DNA of 64,000 bases from Leptothermofonsia sp049200465. GTDB lineage: Bacteria; Cyanobacteriota; Cyanobacteriia; Leptolyngbyales; Leptolyngbyaceae. This document shows, piece after piece, positions 10,034 to 19,200 of this stretch. Made by a program: the position numbers and the translations under genes. Location of the stretch: contig NZ_CP120836.1 of NCBI RefSeq assembly GCF_049200465.1, positions 558,001-622,000 of the forward strand, read 5' to 3'. The notes under the pieces were generated by a model. The model was not told the origin of the DNA and did not search any database. It worked only from the letters and a program-made list of their open reading frames with translations. Each line of letters starts with the position of its first letter. Positions within the stretch are counted from its first letter, which is position 1.

Positions 10034-10113
10034 GGCGTTGCTGAAAAGCAGTATGAATCGAAACGAAGTTTCGAGCATACAGCACCTATTTCATACCCAA
10101 ATTCAGCAACGCC
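10034..10113. mobile_element. MITE, 80 bp, copy 1, with 8-bp target-site duplication
   Basis: The terminal inverted repeats are GGCGTTGCTGAA and TTCAGCAACGCC. An internal hairpin is GAAACGAAGTTTC. The octamer AACTTGAA flanks both sides (10026-10033 and 10114-10121). No coding capacity. Copies 2 and 3 are at 20455 and 25985. Confidence 0.9.
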
Positions 10114-10217
10114 AACTTGAAAGGTGACCAACTGAGAGCTCCGACTTTTGGCTAAGCGGCGATCGCTGGGCTGAAACAGTGCAAGAGGTTGGGGGGCTAC
10201 TCAAACCAGGCCAGATC

Positions 10218-10254
10218 CCCAACTTCTTAGCTAAAACTGTGTAAGAAGTTGAGG
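10218..10254. repeat. Hairpin with 10-bp perfect stem
   Basis: CAACTTCTTA at 10220-10229 pairs with TAAGAAGTTG at 10242-10251, with a 12-base loop. No T tract follows, so it does not look like an intrinsic terminator. Confidence 0.6.
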
Positions 10255-10316
10255 ATTTGTTCAAAGGATTCACCTATCCTGGCAGCAAAGGGTGCGAATC
10301 TCAATAGACAATTTCT

Positions 10317-10916
10317 ATGATTGAACTTCTGGCTGCGCTCTCTGCTTCCGCTGCTGCGGGGATGAGAATTGCTTTGCCTCTGCTGGTTATTGGGTTACTG
10401 TATGGCGGCAATCTCTGGTCAAAGGTGCCACTTCTTTCTCGCATTGCTCCACCTGTACTCCTGGGTGTATTGGTTAGCTGGTCTTTGGTAGAGGTAGTTT
10501 TGTCCAAGGATCGGTTGGGGCGGCGAGTGTTGCTGCTTGTCCAGCTTGCCTTCAGCCCTCTGGTAGGGGCTATTTTGGGAATGGCGGTTGCCCAGGCAAT
10601 GGGGGCTCCTCGCTGGCTGGTTGGGTTGCTGGGAGGAGTGGGTGGCTTACTGGCATTGGTGCTGCAACTGGTGCAAGTGGGCTGGTCTTATCGTCTGAGC
10701 AACAACATTCCCCTGTGGGTGATCTTTGCCCAGGATACGCTCTGTGTTTTGCTCGTTTTGTTTGCGCTGGATGCTCCCCGGCAGGGTGGATTGATTGCTC
10801 TATTGCTACTCTGGCTAGCCATTCGCAGTTCTAAGGAATGGCACCGCTGGTATCAGGCGCAGGCTGTGCCTGGACAGAGGGGAAATCCACGGAAGTATAA
10901 GCGAGATCCGGATTAG
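10317..10916 (+). CDS. DUF4126-like integral membrane protein
   Basis: A 199-residue, strongly hydrophobic protein with four to five predicted membrane segments. The start (AALSASAAAGMRIALPLLVI) and repeated Gly/Ala/Leu segments resemble the DUF4126 family. The C-terminus is polar and basic (RGNPRKYKRDPD), probably cytoplasmic. No Shine-Dalgarno is obvious before the ATG. Function is unknown. Confidence 0.7.
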   Translation: MIELLAALSASAAAGMRIALPLLVIGLLYGGNLWSKVPLLSRIAPPVLLGVLVSWSLVEVVLSKDRLGRRVLLLVQLAFSPLVGAILGMAVAQAMGAPRWLVGLLGGVGGLLALVLQLVQVGWSYRLSNNIPLWVIFAQDTLCVLLVLFALDAPRQGGLIALLLLWLAIRSSKEWHRWYQAQAVPGQRGNPRKYKRDPD

Positions 10917-10918
10917 TA

Positions 10919-11037
10919 ATATAGCGGTAGTCCTTATGGTTAGGACGGGGTGCAGGGGTTCCACCCCTGGCTGGGGGCGAAGCCCCCACTCCCTCTCTAA
11001 TTCCAATGTCCTAACGCATCCACGTAAAGCTGTAGCT
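10919..11037. repeat. Dispersed palindromic repeat, family 1, copy B1
   Basis: Same family as copy A: TTAGGACGGGGTGCAGGGG, the CTGGGGGCGAAGCCCCCA hairpin and a TCCTAA-containing right end. It starts 3 bp after the stop of the membrane protein gene and abuts copy B2. Confidence 0.75.
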
Positions 11038-11129
11038 GTCGCCAGATTGCTTAGGACACTGGATTTAAGGGGGGGTGGGGTTTTCACCCCTGCAACCCGT
11101 TCTAAACCCAATGGCTATGGTTATATCGG
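11030..11129. repeat. Dispersed palindromic repeat, family 1, copy B2 (inverted)
   Basis: This copy is inverted relative to B1 (AGCTGTCGCCAGATTGCTTA at the left, CCCAATGGCTATGG at the right) and reaches the 3' end of the P450 gene. The B1/B2 pair could form one large hairpin between two convergent genes. Confidence 0.7.
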
Positions 11130-12476
11130 TCTACGTCCGAACCTCACTTTCAAGCCATCCTTGGGACGTCTGGTTGGAACAATGACTGGCTCCAGGCTTT
11201 GAGCGGGTAACAGTTCCCAGACATAGTCTCGCAGCAGATAGGCCATTACAACCTTCATTTCAAGTTTGGCAAAAGCGATCCCAAGACAGATCCGGGGACC
11301 GCCACCAAAGCCAATCAGGCTAAATGGGGTCTGTTTGGATTCTTGCCGTTCGGGACTGAAGCGATCCGGGTCAAATTGCTCTGGATGGGTGTAGACTTCA
11401 GGCGATCGCTGCGTTTGCAAAATGGAATATTGCACTAACCAGCCAGCGGGAATTTGATAACCCCGGAACTCGAAGGGTTTAACAGCCCCACGAAACCCAC
11501 CTGCCACGGGAGGGTGGAGGCGCTCCGTTTCACTCAAAATTTGCTCCAGATAGGGCATGTTGCCCAATTGTTCGAGGGTGAGACATGGACGGGTAGGGGA
11601 GACTGAGGTCGGGATAATATTTTGGGTTCGCCCTGTTTGCATCGGCGTTATGGTTTGTTGAAGGAGCCGAGACTGCTCAATTCGCGCTCGTTCAAGCATC
11701 TCTGGATGACGGGCGAGTTCCAAGCAGATCCAGGTAAGCATGGCAGTCGTTGTCTCGTGCCCGGCGAAGAGGAGCAGCATTGCCTGGGCACGAATCTCTT
11801 CCAGGGAGAGGGAGTCACCGTTTTCGTCTCGCGCCTGGATGAGGAGACTGAGTGCATCGTTGGTAGGTCTTGTCTGGCGATCGCGGATGACCTGAGTGAG
11901 GTGATCGAGAATTTCATTGCGGGCGGCGATCGCCTTCCTCAAACCCAACCCAAACAATCCGTTGGTCAACGTTGTAAATAACTGACTCAGGCGAGCCGTA
12001 TCTTCACCCGGATGGCTGCCCAAAAAGATCTGGCTGGCAATATCAAAGGTCAACTGTTTGAACTCGCTATACCAGATAAATTCGCGCTTTTCTTCCCATC
12101 GCTTCAGGTAGCTTTCGGTAATGGTGGTCATGGTGGCAACATATCGTGCCAGAGCCGGACCGTGAAAGGCTGGCATCATCAACTTACGGTTGCGACGATG
12201 TTCGTCTCCTTCCTGAACAAAAAGGGACTGTCCCAAAAGAACTTTGAAGGTTTCGGGCCAGCCATCTCGCCAGGTGAAGCAGTCCATGTGGCTGGAAAGG
12301 ATAAACTCTGCGGCTTCTGGTCCCGACATAAATACAGCCCGTTTACCCAAAATTCGAGTCTTGAAAATGGGACCGTATTTCTGGAATCGCTTAATCGCAA
12401 AGTTGGGATCAAACAGCAGTTGCAGGGTTTCCCCAATCAAAGGAAATCCCATATTGCCGGGAGGAAGGGAAGCCAT
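11121..12476 (-). CDS. Cytochrome P450, CYP120-like
   Basis: A 451-residue P450. It has the I-helix oxygen-activation motif AGHETTT, a K-helix region (ETERLHPP rather than the exact ExxR consensus), PERF-type FDPDRFSPER and the haem loop FGGGPRICLG with its axial Cys. The opening PPGNMGFPLIGET and overall order closely resemble cyanobacterial CYP120, which hydroxylates retinoids; the actual substrate is unknown. About 25 extra residues (TGRTQNIIPTSVSPTRPC region) lie before the K-helix. ATG 12476 is preferred over a TTG at 12491. No redox partner is adjacent. Confidence 0.9.
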   Translation of the reverse strand: MASLPPGNMGFPLIGETLQLLFDPNFAIKRFQKYGPIFKTRILGKRAVFMSGPEAAEFILSSHMDCFTWRDGWPETFKVLLGQSLFVQEGDEHRRNRKLMMPAFHGPALARYVATMTTITESYLKRWEEKREFIWYSEFKQLTFDIASQIFLGSHPGEDTARLSQLFTTLTNGLFGLGLRKAIAARNEILDHLTQVIRDRQTRPTNDALSLLIQARDENGDSLSLEEIRAQAMLLLFAGHETTTAMLTWICLELARHPEMLERARIEQSRLLQQTITPMQTGRTQNIIPTSVSPTRPCLTLEQLGNMPYLEQILSETERLHPPVAGGFRGAVKPFEFRGYQIPAGWLVQYSILQTQRSPEVYTHPEQFDPDRFSPERQESKQTPFSLIGFGGGPRICLGIAFAKLEMKVVMAYLLRDYVWELLPAQSLEPVIVPTRRPKDGLKVRFGRRPI

Positions 12477-12490
12477 AGGTGCCGTACTCA

Positions 12491-12530
12491 AAAAACTGTC
12501 CTTTCAGGATAAAAACTGTCCTTTCAGGAT
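12491..12530. repeat. 20-bp tandem repeat upstream of the P450 gene
   Basis: AAAAACTGTCCTTTCAGGAT occurs twice back to back, 15 bp upstream of the P450 ATG, in its leader or promoter. It could be an operator. Each unit contains the imperfect inverted repeat CTGTCCTTTCAG. Confidence 0.7.
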
Positions 12531-12757
12531 TATGAATAAAAATTAAGCAATTTAACAGGGTGGGGGCGATCGCTCCGGAGAAACAATTCCTCTCTCTGTA
12601 TCTATTCAGTTGTCTACGAAAACGACTGGGGCATACTAAGGAATAGACATGAGTGAGAAATTGGAAGCTTAAAAACGGCTGACTGTAAGGCTTTTCCACT
12701 TTTTCACTTAGCATTTTGAACTCTCTGCTACCCAGGTTTGCGACTAACCCACAAACA

Positions 12758-14092
12758 ATGTATCGACTTAACAAACGCGCATTTGAAATCTTAAAAGCCG
12801 AAGTTTTGAAATACGGCAATGACTTTGCGGTTCAGGTTCAGCGGGAAATTGCCCTTAAGCGATGGGAGAAACTACGCAACCAGCAGGGAACTCCCCTCAC
12901 GTTTGAAGAACTTCGTGATACGGTAGATGACTTGTTTCCTGACTTCAGCGAAAAGGTGTTGAAGGCAGCGGCTCGCGCCAACCGTCCAGCTTCTCCAGCC
13001 TGGAGCCTGTTGAAGCTTGGCGCGATCGCGATCGCTGGAACGGCTGGTACCATCTGGTTTTTGAATCTACCATTTCCTATGATTCGCTACCCCGTTGCGC
13101 GGACGATTCCTTTTGTTCTGCTGCCCAGCTATATCAGCATGGATAACCACTACCGCAAGGCCATTACCCTGACCGAGCAGGCAGACCAGTTGGTGAACCG
13201 GGCTACCAGTCCCGCCGACCTGGAGCTTGGAGCCGAGAAGGTCAAAGGAGCACAAAAAAGCCTCGATGCCCTGCCTGTATGGTTTTTGGGCTACTACCCA
13301 AGCTTCTACTGTAGCTGGTTCCGGTGCTATTGGAGATTTACGCTGGATGAGTTCCAGAGTGCCCGCAAACGGATTGGACGCATGGAAGCCCGGTTATTTC
13401 AGGAAACCAATGCCCAGAACCAACTTAACCAGGCTGAACAAATCCTTGTGACAGCGAAACAGCAGTACCAGCAGGCGGCTGACCCGGCCAGGAAATCCGC
13501 TGCGATCGCCCAATGGCAACAGGGTCTCGATCAGATGCGCCAACTTCCACCCGAAACCCTGGCCGGACGAATGGCTCAGCCCAAACTGGCAGCCTACGAA
13601 CGAGATTTTCAACAAGTATCCGGCTTGACAACAGGCACTACCCGTACCGGAACCCTGATGGCCGTTGCTCAGGAATATGCCCGGAGAGCGCAAGAGCTTG
13701 AGAAGGGAACAGCTCACAATGTTGCCAAATGGCGAGAAATTCAGAATCTCTGGGAAATGGCGAGCGATCGCCTGAAACAGATAAAAGAAACCGATCCGAA
13801 TTACAACAAAGCGCAAAGCCTGATGGCAACCTATGAGCAGCATCTCGCCATCATCCGTGTTCGTACCCATGAAGAGCAAGAGTCTGTGCAAGCCTACCAG
13901 GAAGCCCAACGGTTGAAAGATAGCCTCTATGCCTCTATTCCTGACAACGCCAAATCCCTCACCCCCGCGCAAGTTGGAATGCTGCAAAGAATTGTCAGCA
14001 CTCTGGAAAAAGTAAAACCAGGTACCACCGTTTATGCCGACGCCCAGTTCATGTTGAAATCAGCCGAAAAAAGGTTGAGATCTAGCAGGTGA
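12758..14092 (+). CDS. Hypothetical membrane-anchored coiled-coil protein
   Basis: A 444-residue protein with an N-terminal soluble segment (about 1-80), a hydrophobic anchor (LGAIAIAGTAGTIWFLNLPF), a second weakly hydrophobic part near PFVLLPSY, an aromatic patch (GYYPSFYCSWFRCYW) and a long Gln/Ala/Glu/Lys-rich coiled coil to the end. ATG 12758 is preferred to a TTG at 12716. It is divergent from the P450 gene. No enzyme motif is seen. It may organise membrane or envelope structures, but that is a guess. Confidence 0.65.
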   Translation: MYRLNKRAFEILKAEVLKYGNDFAVQVQREIALKRWEKLRNQQGTPLTFEELRDTVDDLFPDFSEKVLKAAARANRPASPAWSLLKLGAIAIAGTAGTIWFLNLPFPMIRYPVARTIPFVLLPSYISMDNHYRKAITLTEQADQLVNRATSPADLELGAEKVKGAQKSLDALPVWFLGYYPSFYCSWFRCYWRFTLDEFQSARKRIGRMEARLFQETNAQNQLNQAEQILVTAKQQYQQAADPARKSAAIAQWQQGLDQMRQLPPETLAGRMAQPKLAAYERDFQQVSGLTTGTTRTGTLMAVAQEYARRAQELEKGTAHNVAKWREIQNLWEMASDRLKQIKETDPNYNKAQSLMATYEQHLAIIRVRTHEEQESVQAYQEAQRLKDSLYASIPDNAKSLTPAQVGMLQRIVSTLEKVKPGTTVYADAQFMLKSAEKRLRSSR

Positions 14093-14122
14093 GAGGGGTG
14101 GATGAGTGGATGAGTGGGTGGA

Positions 14123-14212
14123 GGGTTTGTCAAATTTTTTGTGGCAATCCTGGAAAGGGGGGCGAGGGAATCAGGGTTTCGAGGAGTCAGAGCCCCGTTT
14201 CTAGAACACCCT
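14123..14212. repeat. Dispersed repeat, ~90 bp, copy 1
   Basis: It shares GGGTTTGTCAA, GTGGCAATCCTGGAAAGGGG, GAGGGAATCAGGGTTT and GTTTCTAGAAC with a second copy at 44257-44345. It is intergenic in both places. Confidence 0.75.
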
Positions 14213-14276
14213 CCAGTCCCCAATCCCCGTCTCTTAACTCCTGGCTCCTGACTCCTAACTCCTGATCCCAATTCCT

Positions 14277-16067
14277 TCAAATCGCAACCTGAACGCCTAA
14301 ATCGAGCGGCAGCGGCTCTTCTAGAGTCTGGTGGGTGCCATCCAGGATTGCAGAGAGGTATTGCCAGAGGTAATCGCGCAGGTCTGGATTGAGACGATAA
14401 ACCTGATTGCTTTCTCGGAGGAAAATTGGGGATGCAGCCAATACCTGATACTCTGGATTTTGTCTGGACTCCGGTGTCAGCAAGGCACGATCTGCCTTAG
14501 AGGGCACTAATCCAATTGGGAGTTGACCTTCCACCAGGTTAAAGATGGCCTGCTGGCATGCCTGAGTGTTGATCCCCTGGGCTTCCAGAAGTTGCAAGAT
14601 ATGCCGCAGGGGAAGGGGTTCATTGGGCAGCGTTTGTAACAGTTCTCGTAGCAGGAAATAGTCGCTGTATTGATGGCGGGCGGCTTCTAAAAGCTGGGGG
14701 TAGAGGGGTAGTTTTGCCAGGCCAAAAGCGGTTCGACTGCTAAACGCCATTGAGTTACTGGGGTCTTGACCCAGAGCTGCATTCGGGAATTTTTGTTTGA
14801 GCCAGTGAGCGATCGCCACATTGGAAGCCGTTCCACCCGTGCAGAGAATTTGCCGCACGGCCTGTACCCCGATTCCGGTTTGGGTCAGCAGGGTGTTAAT
14901 TTCCCGGTTGATGAGCTGGATGTAAGGAGCCATCACACGGCTATGAAAGTCTTGCTGAGTCATCGTCCATTGCCGCTCATGGAGAGTAAAGGTGACACTC
15001 TCTTCCCGCTGAAATGCCAGTTTTATCTGCTTCGCTATTCTGAGCAGGTTCTGCCCCAGATCATTACTGCGGAGGCGCTGTTGAAACCGATAGCGGGCAG
15101 CCAGATCCGGTTCCCCCGGCAATGGTAAGTCCAAATTGGGCGATCCTAGGTTTCGCCAGCCCCACACCGAGGGGTAGAGAAGCTGACAAATGATGTCCTG
15201 ATCAACCGCGTTTCCTCCGTAGGCAGTACTGCGAAGGCAGAGATTTTCTCGGCTTAGGGTATGGGGGTCGGGCGGCAGGTCTACCAGTAACAATTCCGTG
15301 AACAAAGCTCCGGCGCTTAAAATGAAGGTGCTTCCCTGGAAAACCGATTGAGGTTTCTGGATAGGTGAAGCAGGTGCAACGGGTTTTGATGCAGAAATAG
15401 GATCACTTCCACCTGGCAGTTCCGACAGAAGGGCGGCGATCGCATCCTCAATGAAGAAAATTTGTTCAGGTTTTGTCACCAGCCCTGCGGATAGCACGGC
15501 CTCTCGCAGGTTGAAGCGGTAGGCATCTGACCAACCCGTCGAGCACCCCAGAATCACCCCTGCCAGCCTGGAAAGAGCAGTCTGCAATTCATCGGAGGAT
15601 AGACCCTGAGCCGAAACGGTTAAGGGATCGGGTTTCAGGGTTGACAGCAGAGCCGTAACCGATTGCTTCACCCAGGCCAGAGAGATGGATTGAGTATCAG
15701 ACCACTGCACAACAGGTTCCCAGGTTTGCTTCTGCGGGGCAATATATGGAACTGCAACCGTTAGCAGGTGGCGCAGGTTGCTAAGTAGCAATCCTGATGA
15801 AGGATGGTCGGCCATAGCCGATCGCACTTTAAGCGCCAGCTCACCTACAGCCATTGGGGTTTCGGGGATACCATTCAACTGTTCAGCCGAAAGATAGACA
15901 ATCGTCGGCGATCGCAGCACTGTTATAGGTGTTCCATCTGGCGCGGTTCCCTGCCAAAAAATCGGATATTGCTGGTTTGTCTCCCGGTCTAGCAACGCGG
16001 CTGAAATTCCCACGCTTCCCAGGTCAATCCCCATATACCAGCGCTGATTCTCTGCAACCCCTTCCAC
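14277..16067 (-). CDS. Hsp70-like ATPase, probably expressed as a -1 frameshift extension of the upstream gene
   Basis: A 596-residue actin/Hsp70-fold protein. YMGIDLGSVGISAALLD is the phosphate-1 loop, and ILCTGGTASNVAIAHW looks like the adenosine motif. The phosphate-2 loop (LSAGALFTELLLVDLP) lacks the usual DxGGGT, so it is a divergent member without a full DnaK substrate domain. The first start in this frame is GTG 16067, with no well-spaced Shine-Dalgarno. The same frame stays open upstream through 47 acidic, proline-rich codons to the A10 tract at 16212-16221. A fused product with the 19789 gene is therefore plausible. Independent start remains possible. Confidence 0.8.
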   Translation of the reverse strand: MEGVAENQRWYMGIDLGSVGISAALLDRETNQQYPIFWQGTAPDGTPITVLRSPTIVYLSAEQLNGIPETPMAVGELALKVRSAMADHPSSGLLLSNLRHLLTVAVPYIAPQKQTWEPVVQWSDTQSISLAWVKQSVTALLSTLKPDPLTVSAQGLSSDELQTALSRLAGVILGCSTGWSDAYRFNLREAVLSAGLVTKPEQIFFIEDAIAALLSELPGGSDPISASKPVAPASPIQKPQSVFQGSTFILSAGALFTELLLVDLPPDPHTLSRENLCLRSTAYGGNAVDQDIICQLLYPSVWGWRNLGSPNLDLPLPGEPDLAARYRFQQRLRSNDLGQNLLRIAKQIKLAFQREESVTFTLHERQWTMTQQDFHSRVMAPYIQLINREINTLLTQTGIGVQAVRQILCTGGTASNVAIAHWLKQKFPNAALGQDPSNSMAFSSRTAFGLAKLPLYPQLLEAARHQYSDYFLLRELLQTLPNEPLPLRHILQLLEAQGINTQACQQAIFNLVEGQLPIGLVPSKADRALLTPESRQNPEYQVLAASPIFLRESNQVYRLNPDLRDYLWQYLSAILDGTHQTLEEPLPLDLGVQVAI

Positions 16068-16201
16068 AGGATAGGCAGAAATCCCTCCTGCGCCCCTGGC
16101 AGTTGCTGTCGCCTCTTCCAGCTCAGGAGGGGGGGCTTCCTCCGGAATTTCTGGGCGCTCATCTTGAACTTCTCTGAGTTGATCTACCGGAGGACTTTCG
16201 A

Positions 16202-16221
16202 TTAGTTCGTCTTTTTTTTTT
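16202..16221 (-). other. Candidate -1 frameshift or slippage site (A10, dnaX-type A AAA AAG)
   Basis: On the coding strand, GAA AAA AAA AAG ACG AAC TAA ends the acidic protein. In the zero frame the heptamer is exactly A-AAA-AAG. A -1 slip continues open into the Hsp70-like gene. A GAGG Shine-Dalgarno-like element lies a few bases upstream of the A tract. RNA-polymerase slippage or length variation of the tract would give the same fusion. Confidence 0.6.
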
Positions 16222-19200
16222 CGAGAGCCTCAGATGCAAATCCTGAAGGTTCAGAAGACGAAGGGGAGGTTTCAGCAGGGGAAGACGTATCTGTTGGCAC
16301 CTCCATGAACAGATCCCCAATCTGCTCCAGGCTGAAGGTGATCGGTTGCTCCACCGCAGCTTCCGGTTCAGGAGCTGGCGGTTCTACAGACGAGGAGTCT
16401 TCTGACGATTCTGCAACCGATGGAACCTCGACGAACAGATCACCGATTTGCTCTAGAGTGAAAGCTTCTGACTGTTCTACGGCTGGGGGTGAAGCTGGAA
16501 TCATTGGCCCTGCTGGGGAGGAGGTGCCTCCTAACGGCACCTCCATAAATACATCTCCCATTTGCTCCAGTGTAAAGGCTTCTGGTTGTTTAGCTTCCAC
16601 GTCCATAGCAGGCGGCTCAATCATTGCACCTGCGGGTACTTCCATCAGTATGTCTCCTACCTGCTCCAGGGTAAAGGGTGAAAGCTCATCCGATGGAGTT
16701 GGCTGCTCCGCCAGCGGTGCAACAGGCTGATCCGCTAATTCAACTGATTCAGCAGGGGGGGAACCCCCCAACGGTGGTGCGTCTGTAAACAAATCACCCA
16801 TACCCTCCAGGGTAAAGGCGACGGATGAAGAAACGGATGAAGAAGAGGTTAGCGCCGGTTCGACGGAAGCCAGGGGAGGCTCTACTGGTGGAACATCTTC
16901 AAACAGATCATCCATCCCCTCCAGGGTAAAGGGGAGGGGTTCAGTTGGGGCAGCAACAGGCATTTGAGCGGACGATTCTGCCAGCGGAGGCAAATCAGGT
17001 GGGGGCAACCCTAGACTTTCGGAGAAGTCTGCGATGATGGGTGAATCGGTTGAAGCGACTGAGCTGGGGGGGGATGCTGGGCTGACCGTTGGAGCAGGCG
17101 GCATGTCTGCAAATAGGTCACTCATACCCTCTAACGTGAAAGGTGTCTGATCGGCAGGTACAGCAGGTGGGGAAGTCGGGCTGACGGATGGTGTGGTGGG
17201 CACATCCCCAAACAAGTCATCCATACCTTCTAGAGTGAACGTATTCGTTGCTGGCTCAGACGGTAGCAGCACCTCTTTATCAATGGAAGACAGGTCTGGA
17301 ATGTTTCCTGTTCGGGCGATCGCAAAATCCTGGGAAACAGGCTCATCACCGACCCCAGGGGAAGGTTCTGTGCTCCAGTCGGTCAGAACGGGTTCTTCCT
17401 CCTGCAGGGTCATCAGTTCGCTTTCGGGCACCTGGGAAGTCTGTCCAGGCCCACCTTCCAGGCTTGACAGGTCTTCACTCAGGCTGCTTAAGGTCAGGTC
17501 ATCCACCCACAAACTGGGAGTCGGTTCAGTGGGGGTTTCTTCGACGGGGAGGAGGTCTTCTTCTGGGGAAGCAGGTGCGTACCAATCCTCTGCCCCTTCT
17601 GGGCGGGCATTTTGACCGGGAGCGGGTTTGGATGTGGCCTGAAGCGCATCGATCGCTGGTGTTAAATCCTCAGGTATCGCTGCGATCGCCTCTGTCCCGG
17701 CTGCTACTCTGGGTTCTTGTGGCCTTACGCCTCCCGGTGGCACGACATCTTCAAACAGATCAGTCAATGTGGTAATCTCATTCTCGCCAGCGGTGAGTGG
17801 TTCTTCTATCGATTCAGCAAATAGGGAAAGGGATTCTGATTCATCTGTTGTAGCGGTGACCGCTTTATCCCCCCCTGGTAAATTGCTAAGAGTCGCGATC
17901 AATGGTTCCTCTAACCCGGCAGGACCCTGATCAGGCGGGGAAGTTTCAAGAGAAGTCTCGAATTCTGGCTCCTCTGGGAGGCTCGATAATTCTTCACTGG
18001 ATAATGACTCTGGCCCTTCCGGTTCACTCACCTGCTCCGGGGCAGGCAGTTCCCAGCCTAGGGTTGGGTCTGCGACAAGCTCTACAGGAGCTTCTTCCAG
18101 AGGAGGTTGGGAAGTGGCGCTTTCTTCCGACGAGGTATCCTCTGCCCCTGCCCCAAAAAGGCTCTCATAAAATTCATCCAGCTCATTTTGGGCATCTTCA
18201 GAAATACTTTCAGAAATACTTTCAAAGGCCGCAGGGGTATCGACGGAAGATTCGCTAATATTCAACATTCGGTCAATTTCAGCTTCTGCATCCTCTAAGG
18301 AAGTGATGACTGGCTCATCCTTAAGTTCAGCGCTTAACTGCTCCAACAATTTCAGAGCCGCGTCAATATCCTCCGTATCTTCCTCGCCTGCCGGTGCAGC
18401 TCCTGCAAAGGGCAGATCGGAATCGGCCAGGGTTGCTGCTTCCTCCGCTAAATAGTCAGCATCGGATCCGGTTTCTGTTTCCAGAATTGCATCAATTTCC
18501 TGGGTGTCAATTTGATTCAGATCTAGTTCACCCAGGTTCAACCCCGGCAGATTCAGGTTTGATAAGTCCGGATTTTCCAGACTAACACCAGTTGTCGCAC
18601 TGGCTGATTTCAACCAGGCATCGATCGCCGCATCAACCGAAGTCTCAACCAACGGCGGCTCTACCGATAGATCGGCTGGAACTGCCGCTTCCCCTACCGC
18701 TGGTGGCAGCTCTGCACCAGGATAGGGTAATGTCAGGTTTGCCAGCGTATCATGCAGGGATGGATCCTTCGGTGTAGAAGGTGTTGTATCTTTCCCGCTT
18801 TGAGTGAATTTCCCCGTTGAGGACATGGTCTCTCCAGCCCCTGCCTCAATCGCGGTTGAATCACTGACTGGGGAATTTTCCAACTCCACAACTTGTTTCG
18901 AAGATTGCAGGTAGGAAGAAGCTTCTCGCCCAAGCTGCTGAGCCAGATGGTTGATCAACGCTGTGAACATCATCTCACCCTGCTGCCCTAGCCCATGCAT
19001 CCGCTCCAGCCCCTGTGACAGGGACTCCTGGTACGCCCGCACATTTCGCTCTAGAGACTCAAAAATCACTTTCAGGGTCGAGTCCAGGTTGATAATGAGC
19101 TGATCGGCCTTTGCCTGGGTTGCCTGTAACCCTTCGGAGGACGAGTAATGGGAGTCTGGGCCCATTGCTACTGTTGACGCTGAACCTGGGAAGACCGGAC

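Noticed and set aside
17193..17775. Plus-strand open frames inside the acidic protein
   Set aside because: They are antisense shadows of a low-complexity Ser/Pro/Glu gene and have no ribosome site or family resemblance.
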